From the NCBI GenBank assembly GCA_017613375.1, contig JAGADZ010000073.1, positions 1 to 34,114 on the forward strand: DNA of 34,114 nt. The letters are read 5' to 3'. Under the pieces are notes generated by a model, which was given only the letters and a program-made list of their open reading frames with translations, ran no database searches and was not told the origin of the DNA. Made by a program: the position numbers and the translations under genes. This DNA is from Bacteroidales bacterium. Lineage in GTDB: Bacteria; Bacteroidota; Bacteroidia; Bacteroidales; P3. Shown here one piece after another: positions 24,132 through 32,400 of this stretch. Every line of letters starts with the position of its first letter. Position 1 is the first letter of the stretch.

Positions 24132-25577
24132 TTATTTGCCGAGAAGGTTCTCAAGTGCTACTTGTGCACTTACCACACTCATGACAGCCTGTATGTAGTT
24201 GCTTTGTGCTGTGATGATGTCTGTACTGGCGTTGGTAACCTCCAGATTACTGGCACGTCCGTAGTTGTATTTCTCTGTGATGTTGGCGAAGACTCTGCGG
24301 GTGACATCGAGATTGGCTTTCTGTATCTGGTAGGTCTCCAAGGCATTCACCAAGTCGAAGCATAGCTGGTTGTATTGTACCCTCAGTCCATCCTCGGCTT
24401 GTTGCTTGCTGTTCAGTGTCTCTGCATAGTCTATCTCGGCAGCCTTGATTTTTGCAAAACGTGTCCCGCTGCTGAAAAGGGGCAGTGATATGCTCGCTCC
24501 AATCATATTGGGCGGGGTCATGTTGAATCCGGCATCTTTGCCGAAATAGGTCTTGGCACTGTACTGGTAGTAGGCTGACAAGGTAGGAGTGAAGTCCATC
24601 CAGGCCATAGTGATGTTACGTTTCGCCACCCTCTCGTTATACTGAAGCAATTGGTAGTTGTAGTTGTCTTCGATATTAAAGTCCTGCATTGTCAGTTGAG
24701 CCAGATGGTTGATGTCTAAAACATCGTCAAGGCTTGTGGTGAGTTCTATTTTGGTGTTGACATCGGCACCAAGCTGCAAAATCAGTGAATTGTATAACAT
24801 TTGGAGAGAACGGCGGTTGGCGTTGATGCTGTTGCGGAGCGACGCCACCTGAACCGATAGTTGGTCAGCAGCGATTTGTTCGGCGGCACCGACACGCACA
24901 CTCTCTATGGTTGTCTGTTCCAATCGCTGCATGTTTGCGAGACTTGAGTCGAGCAGTCCTACGATATCCTCCATGACAAGTATTGAAACATACACGCTAC
25001 GGACTTGCGAACGCGTGGTCTGCTCGGTCTGCTTGTAGGCAACGTCGGTCATCTCTCGTGCAATATTGCTGAGCATCAGTCCTACAATTTGAGCTCCTGT
25101 CACAGCTACGGAAGCCGTGATGCTGAAAGTCCCGCTAGGATTCATGGGTATGACGGTTCCGCCGCTGCTTTCCTCACCAGAGGATGGTATTGAGATAGGC
25201 ACTGGAACACCACCAATCAATATAGTGTCGGGAATCAACGAACTGTAAGAGTTCCCGCCACCCATGACCATCTCATAGCCGCACATGTTTTGATAGTCGA
25301 AGCCTGCCTTTATCTGCGGCAACATCGAGGCTAGGGTCTGCCATCTGCTGTATTCGGCTTTCTGAACTTCCAGTGAGGCGTTCTGAAGACTGTAATTATG
25401 ACTGACAGCATATTGCTGTGCATCATCGAGAGACAGTCGCAATACCGCTGGTTGCTCTTGGGCACTGATGATTGATGACGAGAGCACTATGAGAAAAAGT
25501 GTCAGGACGGATCCTGTAAAACCTCGGTTCTGTCTCCAAGGAATGTGGCAACGGGTAGATAAAAGGTGTATCTTCAT
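24132..25577 (-). CDS. TolC-family outer-membrane efflux protein
   Basis: A 481-residue outer-membrane channel for the RND pump downstream. The signal segment is GSVLTLFLIVLSSSIISA|Q, preceded by a basic N-region. The mature part contains two OEP repeats of long coiled helices: LRLSLDDAQQYAVSHNYSLQNASLEVQKAEY opens the first, and LLQYNERVAKRNITMAWMDFTPTLSAYYQYS with NMIGASISLPLFSSGTRFAKIKAAEIDYAE opens the second. The latter is the classic PLFsgG signature. I chose ATG 25577; the frame stays open to a TTG at 25601, but that abuts the yajC stop. It follows yajC by 24 bp. Confidence 0.94.
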   Translation of the reverse strand: MKIHLLSTRCHIPWRQNRGFTGSVLTLFLIVLSSSIISAQEQPAVLRLSLDDAQQYAVSHNYSLQNASLEVQKAEYSRWQTLASMLPQIKAGFDYQNMCGYEMVMGGGNSYSSLIPDTILIGGVPVPISIPSSGEESSGGTVIPMNPSGTFSITASVAVTGAQIVGLMLSNIAREMTDVAYKQTEQTTRSQVRSVYVSILVMEDIVGLLDSSLANMQRLEQTTIESVRVGAAEQIAADQLSVQVASLRNSINANRRSLQMLYNSLILQLGADVNTKIELTTSLDDVLDINHLAQLTMQDFNIEDNYNYQLLQYNERVAKRNITMAWMDFTPTLSAYYQYSAKTYFGKDAGFNMTPPNMIGASISLPLFSSGTRFAKIKAAEIDYAETLNSKQQAEDGLRVQYNQLCFDLVNALETYQIQKANLDVTRRVFANITEKYNYGRASNLEVTNASTDIITAQSNYIQAVMSVVSAQVALENLLGK

Positions 25578-25601
25578 TTTGTCAGTGTCTCCTATAAACA
25601 A

Positions 25602-25904
25602 TTATTTCTTATTGTCCATGATGGGGCTCAGTGTGGAAAGAAGTACTTTTATCTGTACATCTTTGGCTACTTCAATAGTTGCGTAACCGCCAGTGGTGTT
25701 TACAATAGTTCCGTGTATTCCACCGGATGTGACAACATGGTCTCCCTTTTGTAGTGATTTGCGATAGTTCTCCTCTTCTTTCGCCTTTTTTGATTGGGGT
25801 CGTATTATGAAAAAGTAGAACACGACTATCAGCAGGATAATCATTATTGCCGTTTTCCAACCGTTGGAAATATCCATCATAATAAAATCTATCATATTAA
25901 TCAT
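25602..25904 (-). CDS. yajC: YajC, preprotein translocase accessory subunit
   Basis: A 100-residue single-pass membrane protein of the SecDF-YajC complex, which assists SecYEG-driven export. One TM helix (WKTAIMIILLIVVFYFFIIRP) is followed by the YajC signature RPQSKKAKEEENYRKSLQKGDHVVTSGGIHGTIV and a small beta-rich cytoplasmic domain. The length is typical of the family. secDF is not in the window. It lies 44 bp after terC and 24 bp before the tolC-type gene, all on the minus strand, with no consensus promoter in the 44-bp gap. The gene order ties it to the efflux operon. Confidence 0.95.
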   Translation of the reverse strand: MINMIDFIMMDISNGWKTAIMIILLIVVFYFFIIRPQSKKAKEEENYRKSLQKGDHVVTSGGIHGTIVNTTGGYATIEVAKDVQIKVLLSTLSPIMDNKK

Positions 25905-25948
25905 TTGTTTATTGTCGTCTAGTTAATTATCGAAAAACTATATGTCTG

Positions 25949-27004
25949 TCATATTTCTTTTGAGGAAATTCTTTTGGGTATTGCCAGTGAGAGCAGGATG
26001 CTGCCAAAGAGGATGCCAAGTATTATTGCAAGCGAAGTCATTGTACTGATGTTGATATCAAAGAACTCCCCGGCAATCATCTTCAATCCTATGAAGCACA
26101 GCAACAGACCAAGACCGTAATGCAACAGGTAGAACTTCTCCGTAATATCGCTCAATAGGAAAAAGAGTGAGCGTAGCCCCATAATGGCAAAGATGTTCGA
26201 GAAGTATACTATGAAGGTGTCTTTGGTTACTGAGAACACCGCAGGAATGGAATCTACGGCAAAAATGATGTCGCTGAATTCTATCACCAGCAATACCAGA
26301 AAAAGAGGAGTCATATACCTTCTCCCGTCAATGATGGTGAAGAAATTGTGTCCCTCCATACACGGCGTTACATGGAAATGTCGCGATGCAAATTTCACGG
26401 CAGGATGATTCTCCGTATCTATCCGCTCTTCACCCTTCTTCTTAAACATCTTTGCTCCGCTGTAAATCAGTATGACACCAAAGATGGCCAATATCCATGA
26501 CAAATTGTTGACAAGCGTTCCCAAGGCAAAAATAAACAGGAACCTCATCACTATCGCCCCAATAATTCCCCAGAACAACACTCTGTGATAATACTTCTTT
26601 TCAATGCCGAAGCTTACAAAAATCATTATCATCACGAAAATATTGTCTATCGAAAGCGACTCTTCAAGGAAATAGCCCGCCAAGTATTGTTTTGTCACCT
26701 CGCTGCGATACAAGCCCAATGCCGTCTCGTAGTTTCCGGCACCATTCAGCTGCTCATAAAGCTCGGGCTGGTTTGAGGCATAAGAGAGTAGTTCATCCAT
26801 ATTGCTGATTCCATGTACCCATTCGGCATGAAAGTACAGCAACAACGCCAACCCCATTGACAACAGTACCCAGACACCTGTCCATATCGCAGACTCTTTT
26901 ATTTTTATTTCATGGTCTTTCTTGTGGAAAACACCAAGATCAAGTGCTAACATCAATACGATGAAGACCATGAATATGATGAAAAACAGAATCCTTGATG
27001 TCAT
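25949..27004 (-). CDS. TerC/Alx-family membrane protein (probable metal homeostasis)
   Basis: A 351-residue integral membrane protein with about eight or nine hydrophobic helices. TerC/Alx features are visible: the acidic intramembrane motif FFLEESLSIDNIFVMIMIF, the paired FSDIIFAVDSIPAVFSVTKDTFIVYFSNIFAIMGLRSLFFLL, and an N-terminal MLALDLGVFHKK. These conserved Asp/Glu residues line the putative cation pathway. In E. coli, Alx is linked to manganese export at alkaline pH, and other family members work in metal loading of exported enzymes. The usual yybP-ykoY manganese riboswitch is not evident upstream. It is first of a possible long operon with yajC and the efflux genes. Confidence 0.93.
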   Translation of the reverse strand: MTSRILFFIIFMVFIVLMLALDLGVFHKKDHEIKIKESAIWTGVWVLLSMGLALLLYFHAEWVHGISNMDELLSYASNQPELYEQLNGAGNYETALGLYRSEVTKQYLAGYFLEESLSIDNIFVMIMIFVSFGIEKKYYHRVLFWGIIGAIVMRFLFIFALGTLVNNLSWILAIFGVILIYSGAKMFKKKGEERIDTENHPAVKFASRHFHVTPCMEGHNFFTIIDGRRYMTPLFLVLLVIEFSDIIFAVDSIPAVFSVTKDTFIVYFSNIFAIMGLRSLFFLLSDITEKFYLLHYGLGLLLCFIGLKMIAGEFFDINISTMTSLAIILGILFGSILLSLAIPKRISSKEI

Positions 27005-27027
27005 TTTTATTCTTTAATATAAAAATG

Positions 27028-27058
27028 CAAATTTACATAGAATATCTTTTATGACAAA
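27028..27058 (-). promoter_or_regulatory. Bacteroidota-type promoter of terC (and perhaps the yajC-efflux operon)
   Basis: On the minus strand, TTTG (27055-27058) and TAAATTTG (27028-27035) are separated by 19 bp. The start site near 27022 gives a leader of about 18 nt. It is the only consensus promoter I see upstream of the terC-to-PII-like gene array. Confidence 0.72.
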
Positions 27059-27174
27059 TATTTTTATGATTTTTTCATAAAAAGGTCATTTCTATTCAAA
27101 AAACAGATTATCTTTTTTTGATTTTTTTTGTTTCCAGAAAGATGTTTGATGTGATTGAGGAACAATATCTGATT

Positions 27175-27204
27175 TTTGTTATTTATGTTTTTTTCCTATT
27201 TTTG
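27175..27204 (+). promoter_or_regulatory. promoter of the chromate-transporter pair, 4 nt from the start codon
   Basis: TTTG at 27175-27178 and TATTTTTG at 27197-27204 are separated by 18 bp, slightly short of the usual 19-21. The -7 box ends only 4 nt before ATG 27209, so transcription should begin at or next to the A of the start codon. Confidence 0.6.
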
Positions 27205-27208
27205 CAGT

Positions 27209-27781
27209 ATGTATTGGGATTTGTTTGTTAGCTTCTGGAAGATAGGAACTTTCACTATAGGTGGAGGTTATGTCATGATTCCTATTATGGAACGCGAAGT
27301 CGTTGACCGTCGAAAATGGCTCTCTCACGAGGAATTTTTGGACAATCTCTCTCTTTCTCAGGCAATGCCTGGAGTCTTTGCAGTGAACATGGCTACCTGT
27401 ATCGGACATAGACTCGGCGGTTTCCGTGGTGTCATCGCTGCTATCGCGGGTAATATTCTCATGCCCATAACTATTATTCTCTTTTTGGCCATATCGTTCC
27501 GTCTTTTCAGAGACAACGTGTTTGTGGAACATGTTTTCATGGGTCTGCGCCCAGCTGTAGTTGCTTTAATCGCTACTCCAGTCTTCCGTATGGCTAAACA
27601 AGCTAGGATTACTTGGTCTACATTATGGATTCCTGTTGTTTCTGCTCTCCTGATATGGTTATTTGGAGTATCTCCAGTGTGGGTTATCCTTGCTGCCATT
27701 GTAGGAGGATTGCTCTATGGAACGTATTCTGCAAAACATAAGGGCTCTGTATCTTCAGAGGGAAAGGGGAGTGTGGAATGA
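27209..27781 (+). CDS. chromate transporter, short-chain ChrA subunit 1
   Basis: A 190-residue CHR-domain membrane protein. The family signature F.kiGtftiGGGyvMIPiMEREVV sits at residues 9-31, followed by SLSQAMPGVFAVNMATCIGHRLGG and several TM helices (IAAIAGNILMPITIILFLA, LWIPVVSALLIWLFG, VWVILAAIVGGLLYG). Half-size CHR proteins are encoded as tandem pairs that together match a full-length ChrA; homologues export chromate, but many are uncharacterised. I rejected a TTG at 27176 and an ATG at 27185 because they lie upstream of or inside the predicted -7 element. ATG 27209 starts MYWDLFVSFWKIGTF. It overlaps the next gene by 4 bp (ATGA). Confidence 0.92.
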   Translation: MYWDLFVSFWKIGTFTIGGGYVMIPIMEREVVDRRKWLSHEEFLDNLSLSQAMPGVFAVNMATCIGHRLGGFRGVIAAIAGNILMPITIILFLAISFRLFRDNVFVEHVFMGLRPAVVALIATPVFRMAKQARITWSTLWIPVVSALLIWLFGVSPVWVILAAIVGGLLYGTYSAKHKGSVSSEGKGSVE

Positions 27782-28353
27782 TTCTTTTGCAGCTTTTCTG
27801 GACTTTCCTCAAGATAGGAATATTTACATTTGGAGGTGGCTATTCCATGGTGGCGTTGATTCAGAACGAGGTTGTCGAAAAACACCAATGGATGACATCA
27901 TGCGAGTTTACCGATATCCTCGCCATCAGCCAGATGACGCCAGGTCCTATGGGTATTAATACTGCAACATATGCTGGATACACAGCTGTCGTAAATTCAG
28001 GTCTGCCGGTTTGGGAAGGTGTCGTGGGTTCCTTGTTGGCTTCTCTGGCAGTGATTATCCTTCCTGTAATCGTCATGATGATAGTATATGGCTATCTGTC
28101 ACATCATAGGGACAACCCTGTGGTTGATATGATGTTCCGTATATTGCGTATTACAGTGGTGGGACTGATTGCAGCAGCGGCTCTTCTGTTGCTTTCAGAG
28201 GAGAGTTTTGGCGTTCCTGGACTGAATAAACAGTTTATTGTCAGTGTCGTCTTGTTTGCTGCGGTGTTTTCGTTGTCCTATTTCAAACGCACTAATCCTA
28301 TATTGCTGATTGTCGTATCGGGAATTGTGGGTGGAATAATCTATAGTTTTTGA
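27778..28353 (+). CDS. chromate transporter, short-chain ChrA subunit 2
   Basis: A 191-residue partner of the preceding gene, starting in a 4-bp ATGA overlap that implies coupled translation. It repeats the CHR signature: FWTFLKIGIFTFGGGYSMVALIQNEVVEKHQWM at residues 6-38, then ISQMTPGPMGINTATYAGY. TM helices follow (LASLAVIILPVIVMMIVYG, ITVVGLIAAAALLLL, FIVSVVLFAAVFSLSYF, ILLIVVSGIVGGIIYSF). The two halves would insert as an antiparallel pair. There is no ChrB regulator nearby. The convergent stress-protein gene ends 33 bp downstream; only a weak 5-bp hairpin lies between. Confidence 0.93.
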   Translation: MILLQLFWTFLKIGIFTFGGGYSMVALIQNEVVEKHQWMTSCEFTDILAISQMTPGPMGINTATYAGYTAVVNSGLPVWEGVVGSLLASLAVIILPVIVMMIVYGYLSHHRDNPVVDMMFRILRITVVGLIAAAALLLLSEESFGVPGLNKQFIVSVVLFAAVFSLSYFKRTNPILLIVVSGIVGGIIYSF

Positions 28354-28386
28354 TAAAAACAGGAATTCATAGTTTAGCTATGATAA

Positions 28387-29247
28387 TCAATCACACAACA
28401 CATACAGGTCCTCGCGGGGATTTATGAACAGTATCGGTATCTTCTCTTTGTTCACGATTGTGTGATTATCCTGTACTCCAATAAAAAATTCAAGACCGTC
28501 CTTTTCCTTTGTTGTCACAGAGATAAGCATGCCATATCCTTTCTGGGCCGCATGTTTTAGTGCATTGACATCCATATAGGTCGATTTTGATTTTGTCATT
28601 ATCACTTCAGGTATGAATTTGATGTTTAGGCTGCTGTATAGTTTGTGCAGCTGTTTCATGTTCGCATACCATTTGTTTTTTAAAAACTCGTCCTTGTAGT
28701 CGTAATAGAGTATGTGCATTCTGCTCCCTCCGAATCTGGGGAAATAACTCGACCATATCAGTTTGTCTTTGCTCTCTTTCTTGAAATCAATTGCGGTGGC
28801 AACGTCCTGCATATGAGATTCGTCTCTAAGAGGCTCTTGTGCCACAAGATATGCAGTCTTGCAGTCAGAGAAATTTTGTAGCAGGTTTTTGCGGGACATT
28901 GCACTTTTGCGAGATGCGTGTTTGTCTACTTGTGCTACAATCACGACAGCGTTTAGTAAAACAGGTAATGCAGTGATGATTTCACGTGTCTTGCCCTTGA
29001 GTGAGCAGTATGTTATTTGTATTTCAGGATTTGTCTCTTTAAGTTTCCTCTGGAGTTCAAGAAGTTTGATTTCTCCCTCTTCAGTCGTGACCGTTGTATG
29101 ACGATTGTCAAAGATATGAAGCAGGATCAGCCCTTTATTCAGCATCTTCGCCAGATAGAGTGAATAGGAGCATACTGTCTCTGGACGTTCGAAATCGGCG
29201 ATATATGCTATGATAAATTGATCCTTTTTCTGCTTCTCTTTTTCCAT
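28387..29247 (-). CDS. degenerate two-domain universal stress protein
   Basis: A 286-residue cytoplasmic protein with two UspA-like alpha/beta domains. The first runs from about 10 to 140: strand FIIAYIADFERPE, helix SYSLYLAKMLNKG, strand LILLHIFDN, then LLNAVVIVAQVDKHASRKSAMSRKNLL. The second runs from about 175 to 280: strand RMHILYYDYKDEF ... GMLISVTTKEKDGLEFFIGVQDN ... KIPILFINPRED. The nucleotide-binding loop of active Usp proteins (GxxGx9G[S/T]) is absent in both halves, so it is likely a non-ATP-binding member. No TAnnTTTG box is visible upstream; instead its 5' region is the hexamer-repeat array at 29260-29337. Confidence 0.75.
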   Translation of the reverse strand: MEKEKQKKDQFIIAYIADFERPETVCSYSLYLAKMLNKGLILLHIFDNRHTTVTTEEGEIKLLELQRKLKETNPEIQITYCSLKGKTREIITALPVLLNAVVIVAQVDKHASRKSAMSRKNLLQNFSDCKTAYLVAQEPLRDESHMQDVATAIDFKKESKDKLIWSSYFPRFGGSRMHILYYDYKDEFLKNKWYANMKQLHKLYSSLNIKFIPEVIMTKSKSTYMDVNALKHAAQKGYGMLISVTTKEKDGLEFFIGVQDNHTIVNKEKIPILFINPREDLYVLCD

Positions 29248-29259
29248 GATATCATTTTG

Positions 29260-29337
29260 ACTATAACTTTGACGTTAACTTTAACCTTAACTTTGACGTT
29301 AACTTTAACCTTAACCTTGACATTAACGTTAACTATA
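29260..29337 (+). repeat. degenerate hexamer array (ACNTTR), 13 units
   Basis: Thirteen consecutive hexamers without interruption fit AC-N-T/A-T-R: types ACTTTG, ACGTTA, ACTTTA, ACCTTA, ACCTTG, ACATTA and ACTATA. The 24-bp block 29266-29289 is repeated exactly at 29290-29313. The array begins 12 bp upstream of the universal-stress-protein start. The same unit family occurs at 8171-8206 after pta. Confidence 0.85.
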
Positions 29338-29346
29338 TAATTGATT

Positions 29347-29403
29347 CAGTTATTCCCACATTCTCACATTCAGTTATTCAAACATTCCCACATTCCCAAA
29401 TTC
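29347..29403 (+). repeat. second degenerate short repeat (CAGTTATTC plus NNACATTC units)
   Basis: CAGTTATTC occurs twice (29347 and 29371), each followed by octamers of the type NNACATTC (CCACATTC, TCACATTC, AAACATTC, CCACATTC, and a last CCAAATTC). The block ends at the stop codon of the 1421-residue protein. With the hexamer array it fills nearly the whole 154-bp intergenic gap. Confidence 0.7.
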
Positions 29404-32400
29404 ATCTTATCAGCGTTATGTCTCCCTTTATTTCAGATTCTTGTCCGTCCATGCATTTGATGCGGCAGCGATACACATATACTCCAGGCATACACCAATT
29501 GTTCTTGTAACGTCCGTCCCAACTTTCGTTGATGTCATTGGATTCATATATTTTCTCACCCCATCGTGTAAATATTGCCATATAGAATTCCTGTATCCAT
29601 TCCCCCTTTATGTTTAGTCTGTCATTTCTGCCATCTCCGTTTGGAGTGAAGGCATTAGGAATCTGTATGTTTGCATCTCCGCAGTTTATGGTTATGCATA
29701 CGATTTTTACAGAGTCGGTATAGGTGCATCCAATAGAGTCTTCTAATGTCACCACGAATGTCGTCGTGTCGAAAAGTGTTGCCGTAGGATTTGGTGAGGT
29801 GGGATTGCTTACTTTGTCGGAAGGACTCCAATAATAAGAGCCCTGGGGTATCGTGCTGACATGCAGAGATGTGCTTTGTCCACTGAATAATGTGTAGTCG
29901 TCTGCCCACACATTGATACTGTCAAATGAATGTTGACGTTCTATGGTCACGCTGTCGGTCAAACTGCATCCCGATGCATCTGTTACAACGACAATGGCAG
30001 TTCCTTCACATAGAGAGTGGGCGTCGGCGGTCTGCTCTCCAGAACTCCACAGGTACTGATAAGGGGTGGTGCCTCCTGAGAGTGTCGCTATGGCCATACC
30101 GTTACATGCGTCAGCACAGCTGTTTTGTACTGTGGATACATTCAGGCTCATGTCAACATTTTCAAGTACTTCGGCACTGTCGACAAATGTACAGCCATTG
30201 TCGTCAGTAATGGTGACAAAATAGACACCGGGACATAGGTCTGTTCGAGTATCGTTAGTGGAGCTGTCGTCAAGCCACAGGAAGTGATAGTTTGAAGGCC
30301 CTTGTACATTTACTGTAATGGCACCGGTGCATGTCTCAAGACAGTTGATATGTGTCACGCTTGTGCTTATCGTAGGTGCCGGCGGAGCGGATATGGTGTA
30401 GCTGTTGTCTACCAAACAGCCGTTGGCATCTCTGAATATCACATGATAGTCTCCTTGGCACAGGTTCGTCGTACTGTCGGTGGAAGACCAGCCGTTGCTG
30501 GTATTTGTCCAGTTGTAATAAAAAGGAGCTTCAGCCAAAGACCCTGCTACCACTTTTGCTGTTCCTGTGCAGTCACCAATGCATAATGGATTTTGTATTG
30601 CTATGCTGTCGACAACTTCATAGAAGCGGATATGGATGCTGTCGGTCTTCTCACATCCATATTCATCGGTTACATGCAGATAAATCCATTGCATACTGTC
30701 TGGATAGAGACTTAGTGAGTTTTCGTTCAAGTGATGGTTCAGAGTGTCACTGAGGTCACTGTTGCTTGACCAATGGTATATTAGGTTGGAACCGGATGCT
30801 GTGGCGTTCAATATTGTGGGAACTGAGCAACTGACGGTATCCCCGACCAATGTGAATTCGGCTTCGCCCATTAAAACCACCTGTGTCACGGTGTCGCTGC
30901 ATTCACCATTGGTGATGACTAATGTGTATACTCCAGGATTCGTCACATAGGGGTTTGCTATTGTACTGTCGCTGACACTTCCTGAAATCCAGTTGTATGT
31001 AAGTCCTCGTGCAGGACGCATACCTATCTGCAAAGGTATTCTGGGGCAAGTGAGCATTGTGTCGAGAGTATATTGGCCACGTCCCAGAACCATTATATCA
31101 TGTTCGATAGTGTCTGAAGATCGGCATCCGCCTGGCATATAAGCCACAAGACGTATCGTGTAGACTCCTGGATTGTTGAAAATGTGTGTAGGATTTTCAA
31201 GAGAGGATGTGGTGCCGTCGCCAAAATCCCATAGATAGGTGTCCCCGCGTCCTGTATTGTGGAATACTATTGTGTCGGGTGCACAGCTTGTCTGGGGAAC
31301 GGTGAACTCCGCCACGGGGAAATCGTCGGTGAGGTTTATTCGGAAAATGGCGTTGTTGCAGTTGTTGCTGTTGTTGTGTTGGCTCCATGCTCCTGTCGTT
31401 ACGGGGAAATTGTCGCATCCGCCACAGCTGGCACAGACGGATTGGTATAATGTCCCGAGACGGTCAAAACGGCTTGTCCCTCCATCAACATGGTCGCCAC
31501 CACTGTAGTATCCATTTTCTGAGCTATGCAATTCTCCAAAGAAAGAGGCATAAACAAGGCTGTTGGCGTCCATGTCAAGCGACATGATATAGAAGTCCTG
31601 GCCGTCAGTGGTGCTCTGATAAGCATCGGTGGTAACGGTCATTCCTGTGGTACATCCGTTATTCCATGGATAGGTGACGCCTCCCAGTGAGCGGCCAAGA
31701 AAAATACGGCCCCATCCCGATAGATAAATTCTGTTGCAGATATCAACGGCAAAAGCAGTGGGAGAGAGATTCGGCTCTCCGTTTCCGGTGCCGAAAACTG
31801 TAGACCACACGAGGGAGTCGAGATTCGGCTTCAGACGTGCCAGAAACTGTCCACTGTTGGGAGTGTTGTAGTTGGCATTATGTATCAGTGTGCTTCCCGT
31901 GGCTTTTGTCTGGCCAAACAGGAATACATCGTCGTTTTTTCCACACCGTACAAAATAGCATTGGTCATAATTAAGCGAACCGAAATAGCTGCTGGATATC
32001 AAAGAGGTACCATAGTATGATATCTTAGAGACAAAACCGTCGGCAGAGCCACCATAATAGTATTGTCTATAGGCATTGACAGTTGAGGGAAAATTCCAAG
32101 AATTGGTGCCTCCGCAGACAACAACATTGTACTCATTGTCGCAGTCTATGGAGTAAACTGCATCATCTTTGTTTCCGCCAAGGTAAGTGCTCCATAGCAT
32201 ATTTGACAGATTGTAGTCTATCTTGAAGACGACACCATCCTGACGTCCACCGCAGGTGGATTGTATGCAGTTCTGTGTTACAGGGAAATCTGTGGAAGTC
32301 GTAGTGGAGCCTACATATATGTTGTTCAAGTCGTCGGTGATGATTTCTCCTCGAGCTCCGTCACCGTAGTTGTAATACAATGAATCATTGCCAAGCATTA

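Noticed and set aside
27005..27170. Manganese (yybP-ykoY) riboswitch upstream of terC
   Set aside because: The terC leader is predicted to be about 18 nt, and the AT-rich sequence shows no conserved riboswitch core.
28368..28382. Hairpin CATAG-TTTAG-CTATG between the ChrA pair and the stress-protein gene as a terminator
   Set aside because: The stem is only 5 bp, AT-rich and lacks a T-run, so it is too weak to call.
29260..29337. Telomere-like repeat or replicon end
   Set aside because: The units vary, the array is 78 bp long and internal, and it is flanked by ordinary genes.
29260..29403. Short repeats considered as a CRISPR array
   Set aside because: Units are 6-8 bp with no unique spacers and no cas genes nearby; these are contiguous degenerate repeats.
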